Assembly (NCBI GenBank): GCA_034359265.1
Contig: CP136891.1
Location: forward strand, 42,648,001-42,712,000
Origin: Canna indica
Taxonomy: Eukaryota > Streptophyta > Magnoliopsida > Zingiberales > Cannaceae
Length of the DNA: 64,000 nt
Direction of reading: 5' to 3'
Shown here one piece after another: positions 1 to 11,063 of the stretch (its first letter is position 1; every line of letters begins with the position of its first letter). The position numbers and the translations under genes were made by a program. The notes beneath the pieces are model-generated. The model was not told the origin of the DNA and made no database searches. It saw only the letters and a program-made list of their open reading frames with translations.

Positions 1-332
1 ATAAAATTCGAGGATAAATTTTTCTTAAGAGGGGAGGATTGTAATAGCCGAAAATTCTAACAAATATTTTGTTGTTGTTTTTGCGGGCAAATTCGGGGAC
101 GAACTGAGGTGAGTCGCGAGCTGGCGCAAATTTAAGGGCTCGGGTGAGTAGTTAATAAATTAAGTGTTCTTAATTTTTGTTGATTATGATGTTTTGGGCT
201 ATTGGCTTTAATTCGGGTTGAGCCGAGTTTGCGGGCTCGATCGGAGCTTGACTCAGGTGCGAGTCAAGTCAGATTAAGAGTTTAAATAAGAGAAGGATAG
301 ATTGGGGAAACAAATAAGGGGGAGAAATTATA
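1..332 (+). mobile_element. Gypsy polypurine tract and start of its 3' LTR
   Basis: The first 39 bases carry the pattern that closes many plant Ty3/gypsy elements: an end-of-pol segment containing TTCGAGGATAAATTT, then a purine-rich tract AAGAGGGGAGGAT, then TGTAATAGCC at 40, which I read as the first base of a plus-strand 3' LTR. The same arrangement recurs at 55400-55450 and, reversed, at 25615-25650. The LTR is interrupted at 333 by a solo LTR and appears to resume at 2597. The element body lies left of the window. Family membership is inferred from the tract; no coding region is present to confirm it. Confidence 0.6.
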
Positions 333-2591
333 TGTCATGCCCCAACTCAGGGTCGCTTGACCAACCATGGTAATTGTCGGTACCCCGAAGCCTACCACAT
401 GCACTATGCAAAAATACACCAGAAAACACGGTACATCAAGGCAACATGAATTGAAGAACATCGGCGCAAATTTTTATTTAAAAAAAAATCAAAACAACTT
501 TAACAAGTTTCAAATTTGAAGGAAACAACTTAAGTTTCAAAGTCTAAAACAATTACAAGTTTTTCAGATACAAAACTACTCAGTGCATGTCTAACAATCC
601 TAATCGACACGACTACGACTACATGACTGCCTGCTACGAGATCCGCACCAACGTCCGCCCTCTAGTCGCTCCATGCCACCAAGCTCTCACTGGTCGGGCT
701 CTGCAAAACAACAATAAACAAACCGTGAGTTCACGAGGAACTCAATGAGTGGTCCTTTCGACCATCCACTGAAATCCCAATATATGATCATGTATGACAC
801 AGGCTATAAGGCCCTACACAGGCTATAGCAACCGGCCACTATCGGCCTAACCATGCAAAATTATGTTTTGGCCAGGTCCAGCCTTCTTAGACATAAAATC
901 AGATATTCACATCAAACATTCTGCACATAGCGAGTCAATCACCGGGCCCATCAACTAGGGTGGTCGTCTAGTCTCAGGAACCCATTAGGTTAGGGATAGC
1001 TAGTCCCAACCAACTCAGGTCTACCGTCAGCATGGCCCACTAACGGAATCTCAAGACCCTCCGCAACTCGGGTCTAACATCTAGCTTGCCCGTTGGTGCA
1101 ATCTCAAGACCCTAATCACCGCTGAGTCGAGTAGTAGCCGTTTCAGCCCTCTACACTTCCCAGTAGACCACCTCAGTCACAATTCACAATTAGGTATTCT
1201 ATAATTCCATTTAACACGTAAACTATATGCCACAAAAGTTGGGATGTTCGTATACCATGTATCATTACATACGATTTATAATTAAACTTATTTAGTAGTA
1301 AATGCTCTATTTATCTATATGAATGCAAGAGTAAAGGAAATTAAATCATGCTTTAAGGCAATAAATTTCAGTAAGGAAAGAAATTATCTAGCATGGTAAA
1401 AGTTGAACTAACTTCAGAAATTCAATAAGGGAAATTCAGGAATAATTGCTACCTCATAATGTCACTAAATATATGCACCAAGATTATAGTTTTCCTAATT
1501 GTGTTCTTACCTAATGTTCATCATCGCGCTACTTGTCATTCTAGATGATCTGCATTTCCAATTGTCTCTAATATTTCTAAGTGTGAAGGTTGATTCCTTT
1601 CGGTCACCATCCTCTCTCTTCATGCTCGGCCGGACCTTGAGCAGGGCATGCCTTGCTCGGCCGAGCCTACAATGGTAGGAGGATAGAGGCTTTGACCATG
1701 AATTCAAAAGGTTAGACTAGTAATCTACCCTGGTTGATCCCTAGATCCAATCCCCTTCCTCCCTGCTCGGCCAGACCATGAGCAGGGCTCACCTTGCACG
1801 GTCGAGCCCCCAAAGGTAGAGGAAAAGGAATTTCGATCATCAACATCACGATTTAAACCGCAGATCTACATATTTCTAATTAAAAATTGATCTAAGGGGG
1901 ATTTAAATCACTCGAGGGAATAGGAGAGAATTTCGGCATGATCTTTCCCTTTTCCCTCCAATTGGTCGGCCCTAGATCATCAAAATAGTTCGTCTAAAAC
2001 AAATCCAGTATATCAACGAAGAAAATGACGGAAGATCAAAGAAACATCACCAATCGACAAGAACTCGCGAGAAAAAAATCCTCGATTTAACACCTCTATT
2101 TGGTTCGGCCACCCGCCTCACCATACAACCAATATTCTAACCACTCACCTCGATTAGAAGAAGATGATGGGCGAGACGGAACCGTTCCCGATTTTTCTCC
2201 GATGACGACACAGATCCGACGCCGCCCACGAAGCTTTTCTCCTCGTCCTCACCTCGGGCTGCGTGCGGCTCTATCTTGTGTTGAGCCAGACGGCGGCTTG
2301 GGGTGAAGAGATATGTTCTCTTTTTTTTTGACTTAATTACCCTTCCTTACTGAAGTTTCTTACTTGACTCCACCTAAGTCCAGATCGAACCCCGACTTGA
2401 CCCATGTACTTGACTTTAACCCGCATAAGTCATCCAGTCATACAAACTATGAATAGTGTTAATCACGGGTCTACGATTTAAATTACCTTATACTCGTGAC
2501 GATCCCGCGGCTCAATTCAATTCGCTCCTGATCGGGTACACTGACACTGCACCAATTAACATTTTATATTAAGAAATTCTCGAATTTTACA
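333..2591 (-). mobile_element. Solo long LTR, gypsy type, 2.26 kb, TSD TTATA
   Basis: A 2,259-bp block begins TGTCATGCCCC and ends TTTTACA, and is flanked on both sides by the 5-base duplication TTATA (328-332 and 2592-2596). Read on the minus strand it runs TGTAAAATTC to GGGGCATGACA. The minus-strand layout (a segment ending in a purine-rich gene-like motif, then a stretch around 600-760 matching the end of the solo LTR at 14257-16782) shows that the two are related long LTRs. There are no coding remains or primer site inside, so this is a recombined solo LTR. It lies inside the LTR that starts at 40. Confidence 0.75.
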
Positions 2592-2596
2592 TTATA

Positions 2597-3640
2597 AATC
2601 CCACCCCAGTGCCATGCAGCTTAGGAGAAGCTGCACGCATGCACGCCAAGAGGGAGAGAGAGAGAGAGAGTAGAACGCGGGCGGAGGAGGAGGGGGTTTT
2701 GAGCAAATTGTCGTCGGAATTGGGAGACGCCTTAATCTAGACTTCTTCCTTCTTCCTTTTTCCTTTTGAGTAGAGGGGTTGGGGGCGATTGAGCAATTTG
2801 TCGTCGGAATTGGGAGATGTCAGAATTTGATTTCTGTGAATGAGATTGAAATATAAGGGTTTAAAAAATTTCTTTGTTTTTTTTAGCCGCCACCTGTAAG
2901 AGGTGTTGTGGCAGAAATTTAATATGCTTGGGTTTCTCCTTGATTTCATGTTTGAAGGTATGTGTTGTTGTCAATTTTGAAGCCCTAAACTTAGTGTTGC
3001 TTTTTCTTATTGTAGTCGTATGCTGCAGGTAGATGTAGGGATTGAAATTGTGGTGTCAATTGAATAGTTGGTAGACTTAGTTTATATTATAAATTTCTTG
3101 GATGAAACCTGGTTCTTGGGTGGAGGGGGAAGGGGGGGGGTTATGTGGCAGCCATCCAAGTGATGATTCATGACTTGTAGATTTAATAAGTGATACCTAC
3201 TTTGAGGTTTACTGTTTGTGATGATGAGTGAATACAGCATCAAGTGGAAAATTAGGTAGCATAAATCATACATTGAGTTACTGTTCTATCTAGTCAACCT
3301 TTAATTAGGGATGAATCTTCAAATCTTGGTTCAGAACCTGTGTAACGTTTCTAATTTTTTTTTAATAATGTCTTGCTGTTTCCTAGAGTCCAGAGCTTGC
3401 TGAATTTGTAGGCTGATTATGAAATGCATTAGTGTACTGTGCTAATTTAAGAAAATATTGTAGATGTAAGTTAATTTTGTATAAGTACTTTTTTTTGAAA
3501 TTAATTTCTAGTGCTGGTTTAAGCTTATATGCTGTAAATTTCAATGGAAAAACAGTGACGACCACGAGACCTTCAATTATTAGGACAACAGACATGATAT
3601 TTATGATATATCAACTATATATAAATTTTAGAGATTTACA
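2597..3640 (+). mobile_element. Probable continuation of the interrupted gypsy LTR
   Basis: After the TTATA duplication the sequence resumes as the likely second half of the LTR begun at 40. It holds a short GA microsatellite (about 2651-2670) and two near-copies of a GTCGTCGGAATTGGGAGA motif (about 2710 and 2800). I see no protein homology in any frame, and the short open frames look accidental. The right limit is set only by the start of recognisable repeat sequence near 3640, so the extent is uncertain. Confidence 0.4.
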
Positions 3641-4560
3641 TGATAGGTAGGACATGACACTACGACGTATAAAATTTTAGCAAGTTAAATTTTCAGCATG
3701 TTAAGGTATTAAATCCGAAAATTATAATAATTAATTCTAAATTATCACCATAATAAATTTATAACATTAAAATAAAACATACAAAAATTAAATCATGATT
3801 CCTAATCAAGATTTAACATGCATCCACGTCATCCTAAAATCAAGACTCAAGTTTTAAACCAAGAATCCCAAAGAGGAGGGGGTTTCGAGCTTCTCTTTCA
3901 TGAAAATACGTGAAATCATTGACAAAACTTCAAGAACAATGGAGAATTGGATAATAATTTGTAAATCTCCAACAACGGCTCAAGAACACAAGAAATTCAA
4001 AAAAAAATGAGAGGAAAGATCCACTCACATGATAGGGAAGAAGAAAAGAGAGAAATATTCCCGATCGACGGCCTCTGAATCCGACCACAAGAAGGTGGCG
4101 GCGGCTCGGCTTGCGGCGGCTCCAACCAAGCCGACGGCTCGGCTTCTAAGGGAAGGAAGGAAGAGAGGGGGGGGGGGGGGGGGAGAGGAAGAGAACTCGG
4201 CTTGACTCCTTCCTTCGACAGCTAGCTCCAAAAGAAGGGGAGAGGGGCAGCGGCTCGGTGGCTCCTCTCTCTCTCTCGGCGGCTCCTCTCCAATAGGAAG
4301 CCGCCTAGCCATATGGGGGGGATTTTATAATCCCTTCCCCATCTCATCTAACCCTAACTCATTTTAACCCGCATCCGCCTCAAACCCGGATCCAAACCCG
4401 CTAACTCCTCAATCCGAACTAACCTCATGCTAAATACAAGCATCAATCATATGCACACCCATGCAATGCAATTTAATAAATCAAGCACACGTATTAAAAC
4501 AATTAAATAAATTTATCTAAGCAGGAAAAAAACCCGCATAATTCATATGACTAGCTAACA
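3640..4560 (-). mobile_element. Gypsy LTR fragment (family shared with 4561-6598, 24963-25620, 40463-42420)
   Basis: This block aligns by eye with 5430-6590 and 41100-42250. Shared landmarks are an A/T-rich stretch leading to TTTAGCATGCATCC-like sequence, then 'CCACTCAC', then a GGCGGCTCGGCTT-rich segment, then an A/T-rich tail with ATACAAGCATCAATC. Because the 24963-25620 copy directly follows a gypsy pol end, the family is a chromovirus-type gypsy LTR in minus orientation. A homopolymer of about 20 G lies near 4168-4183. Open frames through the G-rich part encode low-complexity arginine/proline-rich sequence and are not convincing genes. Confidence 0.6.
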
Positions 4561-6598
4561 GACCATCTGGCCATTACATGCCCAAAGGCAAATCAAATCA
4601 CGTAGCAGTGAAGTACAACAGGTCTTAGCCTACCTGTGCTCTAAGGCAACAAATCACACTCAAGGGTTATGAGGATAATCAGGATTGACCCATTCGAGCT
4701 TATCCTATAATAGAACTCTTAAAAACAACACAAGAATAATCGGAATTCACCCATCCGAACTTATTCCTTAAATAAAGAAACTCAAGAACAATCGAGATTT
4801 GCCTGTTCGAACTTGTTCCACGAGTAACGCAGGAACAATTGTGATTCGCTCATCCGAACTTGTTTCTTTAGGAAATCGTAGGAATAATCAGGATTTGCCC
4901 ATCCGAACTTATTCCCTAAACACAGGTTGGGAATTAACCATCCAACCTCCCGGGCCAAGCTCGAAATCCGGCTCCTATCCGAGCCTCTCTATCATCCATA
5001 AAGATATGACGCTAATATGACCTAAGTCAAGTGTCTTCTACGGTGTCTTAGAGGTGTCCTTACTAGGAAACACCGCAACACTCTATGCCTGATCCCGACG
5101 TTCAGACCCGTAATATCATCAACCCATGAGGTTTTATTTCATGCATATAATTTGTTTTTTTTTGCTCTTAACAGATTATGTTGCCCCTTGAATTTTAATT
5201 ATACAATTAAAATTTCCATTGCCGAAATTAGGGTTTTGTTTTAGGGTTTTATTTTCAGTTTACTGTTGAGCTCAAAACTGGTGCACCCAAACCGTATTTG
5301 ATTTTCAAAGTTTGTCCTATGGATCCAGACTATGCTTTCTGGTTAAAATGATAGATTACACGACTATGTTCAATAAACTATGTGCATCACAACAGAGATT
5401 TCAAAATCAGCATTGAATTAATAATTTAAGCATGAAATTTCAGCAAGATGGTGTTTTCAGCATAGCATGGTAATTAATCCAAAAATAACAGTAATTAAAT
5501 CCCTAATTACAACCACAACAGATTTATAACATCAAGATAAATCATACAATGATTAATTCATAATTATTAATCAAAATTTAGCATGCATCCACATCATCTT
5601 TAAATCAAGACTTAAGCTACAACATCAAGAACCCAAACACGAACATACATGACAACAAGATTAAATATTTTCACATGCAAAATGTGGATTCATACGCTGA
5701 AATTAAAGATTTAGATAGGATTCATGCGTAGCATCGTAGGAACATAATCAAGATTAGGAATTTAAAAGCCTAGACCTCAAAAACATCGAGAACTCCTCTT
5801 AGGCATTTCATCGAACACTTTGAGGGTGACCCAATTCCCTCCTTGGCTGAGCACCCCTAGGGTAAACCTAGGGCTGCCAAGCCCCATAGGGGGGTCTTTG
5901 GCCTCCTCCTTTCACGACAACAAAAGAAATCGGCAATAACTCAAGATTCGACGAAAAAACCAACAAGAACACCTCGATTTCAAGAACAGCTCAAGAACAC
6001 GAAGAGAAAATTCAAGGAAAGGAGAGGAAAACCACTCACATGATTAGGAAGAAGAAATAGGAGAAAATTCCCAATCGGTGGCCTCTGAATCTCGCCTCAA
6101 AGAGTGTGGCGGCTCGGCTCAAACAAGGGGGAAGGGGCGGCAGCTCCAAGAAGGGGAGAGGAGCAGCAGCTCCTACCAAGCCGGCGGCTTGGCTTCCAAG
6201 GGAGAGGAAGGAAGAGAGGAAGGGAGGGGCGGCTTGGCTCTGCTCGGCGGCTCCAAGAGAGAGGAAGGGAGGGGAGGCTTGGCTCTGCTCGGCGGCTCCA
6301 AGAGAGAGGAAGGGAGGGGCGGCTTGGCTCTGCTCTGCGGCTCCAAGAGAGGAAAGGGAGGGGCGGCGGCTCCTCTCTTCTCTCTAAGCGGCTTCTGCGG
6401 CTTTAATAGGGAGCCGCCTAGCCCTAACGGGGGATTTTATAACCCCTTCCCCATATCATCTAAACCTAACCTCTTTTAACCCGTATCCGCCTCAAACCCG
6501 GATCCAAATCCGCTAACTCCTCTACCCAAACTTAACCCCATGCTAAATACAAGGATCAATCACATGCACACACATGCAATGCATTTTAATATATCAAG
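4561..6598 (-). mobile_element. Gypsy LTR, nearly full length, truncated at 6598
   Basis: This is the longest copy of the LTR family in this end of the window. It aligns with 40463-42250 from 'ACAACAGG..TAAGGCAA' through to 'ATGCAATGCATTTTAAT'. It stops exactly where a Sirevirus-like LTR begins (TGTTGGCC at 6599), so its terminal TATTACA end is missing. Four degenerate repeats of a GAATAATCGGGATT-type motif occur at about 4670-4910. The open frames at 6078-6479 fall in a GC-rich tandem repeat and I do not regard them as genes. Confidence 0.6.
6207..6345 (+). repeat. 45-bp tandem repeat, three units, in the gypsy LTR
   Basis: A 45-bp unit containing GGGAGGGGCGGCTTGGCTCT is repeated about three times. 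The period is a multiple of three, so all plus-strand frames stay open and give repeated glycine/leucine- or arginine-rich peptides. The related LTRs at 24963 and 41727 carry a single unit, so the amplification is specific to this copy. Confidence 0.7.
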
Positions 6599-7745
6599 TG
6601 TTGGCCTAAGATTTTCCATCTTGGTCTTAATCTCGGTTTTGATAATAACAAACATGGAACTAGTGTTTCATTGAGAAATATTTTCAGGTTCCATATCGGT
6701 TAGCATTCGATGTCCTCGATCGGAAATATCGAAAGAAATCAAAAAATCAGAAGGACATTGGTCGACACGTTCGAGTTCATCGCGAAGGTTTCTCGAAGTT
6801 CAACGTGTGCACCAAAGACGTCTTGGACAAGTCTAAAGAGCACATGGAACGCTCTTCAAGTTGACGCACGTTGAAGGCTGGAACCCAAAACGAAGCGCAC
6901 AAGAAGAATGTGGTCAAAAATTGGTAGTAGCCAATTCGGTCGACTGGTCGATCGATCGAAGGTTGTCAGGAAGTGGCAGAAAGCCTTCGATCGCTCGACG
7001 GTCGCTCAGTCGGTCGACCGACGATCGATCGGCAAGCGACTAACTGTCTGTAACGGGGAAAAATCTGCCCGTTGAGAAGAAGGGAGCTCTCTCTTCTCTT
7101 CATGGCTTATTAATAGGAAGTCATGAGAGCCTTCCTCCTTGATGTTGATCATTTCTAACCTCCTTGAGCCATCTTTTGATCAGTTCTAAGCCCTTATTGA
7201 GCCAATCTTGTGAAAACCCTAGCTTGAGCCAAAAACCTTGATCTTGCCTTTAATCATTCATTGATTAATCATCAAAGGCATCAGGAGGAAGCTGGGAATT
7301 TTGTTTTTGAGCTAAGTATTTTATTATTTGATTTATTGCTCCATTTAGTGTTGTATTTTCTTATTTATTTATTTGTATTTGAATTTGTGTAAGACCTAGA
7401 GTGTAGGTCTTGAAATTGGGTGGTAGCCTTGGTATTTGAGGTTTAAATCCAACGGTGTAAACGTAGTTTACTATGATTAGTTAAGTTATTCCTTAGGGTT
7501 GAGGTGGAAGAGTGCTCTCGGTAAGACGACGGAGACTTCCAGATGTGGAAGTGCCTTAGGTTAAGAGGAGAGCGAGACTCTTCAGGTCAAAGTCCTAATT
7601 GTATGGAAAACAAGATTAATATAGTAAATCTTAGTTTGGAAATTCTAAACGGGTTGTTTAAGTAGTGGAGTAGGTATTATGACCGAACCACTATAAATAA
7701 TTGTGTTTGCATTACTTTTACTTATGTTTACTTCATTATCGTATT
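6599..7745 (+). mobile_element. Sirevirus-like LTR, truncated at its 3' end
   Basis: It starts TGTTGGCCTAAG followed by TTTTGATAATAACAAAC, the start seen in reverse at the right ends of 21393-23171 and 59909-62748. It carries clustered GGTCGACC/GATCGATC palindromes at 6930-7030 and a later segment containing 'GAACCACTATAAATAATTGTGTTTGCATT'-type sequence shared with the other copies. The conserved end (polypyrimidine run, CACCAACA) is missing, and the match fades near 7745 at the start of a block of gene fragments. Confidence 0.65.
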
Positions 7746-7826
7746 TACTCAAATATTTCGCAAACCTATCACCAAATCTCTCACACGCTGCCATCTGATC
7801 CCTTGCCATTTCTTGTTTGAGCGCCC

Positions 7827-7844
7827 CCCCCCCCCCCCCCCCCC
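7827..7844. repeat. Poly-C homopolymer
   Basis: A run of about 18 C residues lies just upstream of the TPK fragment. Its exact length should be treated as uncertain because such runs are error-prone in sequencing. Confidence 0.8.
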
Positions 7845-7956
7845 GCACCTTCGCACTCGCACCCATAATTCCTCCCCTCTTCCCCGTTCCGAAATCGAAG
7901 ACCCCTTCATCCTGATTTCCTCCCCTTCTCCCTTTTGTACATCAAATTCGGGTGTA

Positions 7957-8310
7957 ATGGATTCGCCCTCAATTCCCCGGAGCAAGTCAAACCTCCTCCG
8001 TACCGCACCGCACCAGCCATGTCCATCATCCGCGGTGGCATCCTCCCCCTCCAAAGCGGTGGTGGTAGTGGTGATCCAGCTCCATCGTCAAATAGTCCTC
8101 CACGTTGCTGCTAGTCTACCTCTCCCTCGGCATGTTCGTGTACTCCACTAACCCGCAGGGGTTCTCCGGTGTCGAGACCCATGCCGCCGTCGACGCGTTC
8201 TACTTCTGTATCGTCACCCTCTGCACCATCGGTTACGGCGACATCACATCCCTCACCCCCGCCACCAAGGTGTTCGCGTGCGTCTTCGTCCTTGTGGGTT
8301 TCCATTTGTG
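7957..8310 (+). pseudogene. Two-pore potassium channel (TPK/KCO) first-exon fragment, broken
   Basis: Frame 8105-8308 encodes a recognisable piece of a vacuolar two-pore K+ channel: a transmembrane segment (LLVYLSLGMFVY), a pore helix region, and the selectivity filter TLCTIGYGDI, followed by TPATKVFACVFVLVGF. An upstream ATG at 7957 begins a plausible TPK N-terminus but is in another frame, so at least one frameshift separates them. Just upstream of LLLVYL the expected Gln codon of the conserved 'IVKQSS' stretch is TAG. Homology stops abruptly at about 8300, before the second membrane helix. The third-position GC bias is high. This is a dead fragment, probably captured or left by rearrangement. 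The family call is secure from the filter motif. Confidence 0.75.
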
Positions 8311-8688
8311 GTTGTAGAAATATCTACCAAAAGCATCTGGTACTTACACTTCCAAAGATTATATTAGAAGGCCACTGGTTAAAATTATCCATTATAATAC
8401 CCTCTTAGGATACCTTTACTTTAAAAAAGTTTTCCAAACTCCAATAATGTGAACTTATGGTTTTTGATGCATGCATGGAATGATATGAAGGTTTGATGGA
8501 GCAGCTAAGGTGCGATAAATTTTCAAAGTTTGAAACTGAGGCATCTGAAGGTGTGGATGCTACTACTACTGGGGAGCATTTAATCACAAATGCAAGTGAC
8601 ATAAATATTCTGATCTTTTTGTAAATTTTGTTTATATACTATGTAACGTGATCATAGATTATACTTACATTGTTTCTTTTGGCTGTAG
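8311..8688. other. Stretch between gene fragments with one unrecognised exon-like piece
   Basis: Around 8490-8600 a plus-strand reading gives MEQLRCDKFSKFETEASEG and onward without stops to a TAA after 8620. It looks exon-like in composition, but I do not recognise the family. The rest is A/T-rich, intron-like sequence. No function is proposed. Confidence 0.3.
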
Positions 8689-8966
8689 AGCTCCTTCGAT
8701 CGATGAGCATATGATGCCCATATTGTATTGTCTATTCATAGGTAAAATAATCATTACTTTTTGCAGCATCTGCTTTGTTGTTAGATTTCTACTAATTTCT
8801 GCTGATGAAATAAATTTGCTATGCTATATATTTCTCTAAATTTTAACCACATTTTCTCTTTCTCAAACAGGGTCAGTTTATCTACATTTTGCAATGTCTG
8901 TCATCCATGAGATCACAGCTGCGCCGGGTATCTACTGCTTCAGATTCGATAAGTTTCTGTCTGAGC
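8689..8966 (+). pseudogene. Aminoalcoholphosphotransferase (AAPT) last two exons, fragment
   Basis: Two short exons with proper splice borders are visible. The first (8689-8741, preceded by TGTAG and followed by GTAAAA) encodes PSIDEHMMPILYCLFIG. The second (from 8871, preceded by CAAACAG) encodes YLHFAMSVIHEITAAPGIYC then FRF. This matches my recollection of the C-terminus of plant choline/ethanolamine phosphotransferase, an ER membrane enzyme of the CDP-choline/CDP-ethanolamine branch. The last residues depart from the family, and the frame continues about 30 codons past the expected end. No upstream exons are nearby, so it is a fragment. A database search would settle the family. Confidence 0.55.
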
Positions 8967-9283
8967 GGTACTCCAACTACCGTAACATTCCTATACCAAC
9001 TTTAATTGCCATTCAAACAACAGGATTACCAGGAAAGAAGCTTAAGTAACATCATTCCCAAATTCGTTGTTGTTTCCGGTAATTGTACATTGGCTGGACA
9101 AATACTGATCACCTAGATATTTGTGTTTATCCGATACTTGTACCATGATATTTCCATCTGCTTTGCGGGGATTTTATATGAAAGCAAAGCAAAGTTGGTA
9201 ATAGGTATAACTATAGAAAGATATTGTCAACAATGTTCTTATGGGTTTATCCTAACATAGCGTGGGGCTAATCACATTCTGTA
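8967..9283. other. Non-coding stretch
   Basis: This is A/T-rich sequence between the AAPT fragment and a LINE tail, possibly the 3' flank of the former. I see no repeats, coding frames or terminal motifs. Confidence 0.4.
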
Positions 9284-9520
9284 TCAACATGTAGGATTTT
9301 TAGCCAAAAAGATCGGGCGTCTACAGAAAATTGTCCTTGATGAAGTCCACCAATCGAAGACGGAAGAAGAGGTTTGACGCAGTGGGAGATAGAGGCCAGA
9401 ACTACGCCAGAGATGATCTACTAAGCTACAGTGAAAAAAGAGATGGGATGCTGATTCAGGGTGCAACTTGCATACTGGGCATATAATATTTGAGGTTGCC
9501 TCTAGTTGACACAAGAGACT
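9284..9520 (-). pseudogene. LINE reverse-transcriptase zinc-binding tail (zf-RVT type)
   Basis: A 76-residue minus-strand frame carries the C-terminal zinc-binding signature of plant non-LTR retrotransposons: C-P-V-C, then E-S-A-S-H-L-F-F-H-C, then HLW about ten residues on. The rest of the LINE is absent here; its upstream part would lie toward the copia insertion at 9573-18372, but nothing recognisable resumes at 18373. It is a short relic. Confidence 0.6.
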
Positions 9521-9572
9521 AGTTTAACAAATAACTCCTCACGTGCTGTGTTTTTTTTAGATTAGAATTTTT

Positions 9573-9869
9573 TGACATTCTAATACTGATGAGTTTGCAA
9601 TCTGGACACTCTAAATCTTATTTCAAGAAAATAAGAAGATAAAAGTATCTATCTCCGTAGAGGAGAAGTCTCATCACAAAATTTTTAGTTATTTTTTACT
9701 CAATAAAGCTGCGCTTAACAGAAAAGTAAACAAAAGAGATGTAAAGAGATGTATTTACAATCTGCCCTCACATTACTTATTACACACAGACATTATATCT
9801 ATTACAATGTAAACTATTTATTACTCTATCTAATTATAGACTACAGATTTCAATTACCACTAATTAACA
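9573..9869 (-). repeat. Copia 3' LTR
   Basis: The LTR is 297 bp and on the minus strand runs TGTTAATTAG to GAATGTCA. It aligns along its length with 18059-18372, differing by a deletion of about 20 bases (where the 5' copy has GAATTGAATGAAGAAG), an 11-base GATGTAAAGA-type duplication and scattered substitutions. The divergence indicates that the insertion is not recent. Confidence 0.9.
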
Positions 9870-9886
9870 CTCCCCCCTCAAGTTGG
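9870..9886 (-). other. Copia polypurine tract
   Basis: On the minus strand the sequence is CCAACTTGAGGGGGGAG immediately before the TGTTAATTAG of the 3' LTR, the standard plus-strand priming site. Confidence 0.85.
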
Positions 9887-9887
9887 T

Positions 9888-11063
9888 GCTAGAGAATAAA
9901 TTCTTCAGACCCAACTTGGTAAGAAGAGTTTGATGCCGCGGAGCTGGTAAAGCCTTAGTTAGTATATCTGCAATCTGACATTTGCTTGAAATGTATGTTG
10001 GAGCTATATGTCCTTGCTGAAATTTCTCCCACATGAAGTAGCAGTCCACCTCCAAGTGCTTAGTTCTTTCATGGAATAAATGAGTAGCTGTAATATGAAG
10101 AGCACTTTGGTTATCACAATAAAGAATAACAAGTAAACTACAATTTACATCCAATTCTCTTAACAGATTTGTTATCCAAACAAGTTCAGCTGCAGCACTT
10201 GACAGTGCCCTAAGTTCACTTTCAGCACTTGATTTGCTGACAGTCAACTGCTTCTTACACTTCCAGTTGATCAAAGATGAACCTATCTTTACACAATAAC
10301 CTGTAATTGATCTTCTGGTTAATGGACAGTTGCCCCAATCAGCATCACAATACCCAGTTGCTGTTGTGATTGGCTCAGATGAGTAAAACAACCCCAAACC
10401 AGGTTCTTTTTTGAGATATTTCAGTATCCTCATAGCAGATTTCATGTGTGACTGAGTAGGTTGTTTGGTGTGTTGACTCAAAGTGTGCACACTATAGGAT
10501 ATGTCTGGTCTTGTGATGGTTATGTACAAGAGTTTCCCAATCAATTTCTCGAATGTGTAAATCTCTTCAAGTGACTGATCAACTTCAATTGTGTCACTGT
10601 TGTTTTTACTTTTCACTTGCATTGGTGTTTCTTTAGGCTTGCAATCACTCAAATTCATTTCATTAAGCAAATCAATGACATACTTTCTTTGACAAATATG
10701 TGTACCAGGCTTGTTCCTATGTATTTCTAAACTTATTGCGTTCTCCCAAAAGATGCCAGATGCAAGCCGAGAAAGCAACTCTACTGATAGCAAAAACTTA
10801 GAAAATAAGTTAGCTCTCCCAAATCTCTGATTTTAAATTGACTTTTGAGGTGATTTTTTACAACCGTCATGCCATTTTCATCATCCCCTATCAGTATGAT
10901 GACATCTACATAAAACAAGATTATTGAAATTTTGTTGTTTGCTTTCTTGGTAAACATACATGTATCTGTATAGCACTGTTTGTATCCAAAATCAACTATG
11001 CTCATGGACAGTTTGACAAACTATTGCCTTCCTGCTTGCTTGAGCCCATATATAGACTTCAAC
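9888..11063 (-). pseudogene. Copia pol: C-terminal reverse transcriptase and RNase H
   Basis: The 3' part of the copia polyprotein lies left of the CACTA derivative. The upstream segment (10781-11005) holds the RT catalytic region, but the box reads FYVDVIILIG where the family has YVDD, so one of the two metal-binding aspartates is Val. The two open segments overlap by a few bases in different frames, which implies a frameshift. The downstream segment (about 300 residues) carries the connection domain (LIGKLLYITITRPDISY) and RNase H with YCDADWGNC, SSAESELRALS and YCDNQSALHI, and ends ADILTKALP, typical copia landmarks. It cannot be functional. Confidence 0.9.

Noticed and set aside
6078..6479. 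133-residue open frame with three repeated Gly/Leu-rich units
   Set aside because: All three plus-strand frames are open because of a 45-bp GC-rich tandem repeat inside an LTR; no homology, and other LTR copies break the frame.
7645..8054. Minus-strand frames opposite the TPK fragment
   Set aside because: They are antisense shadows of a GC-rich exon and a poly-C run.
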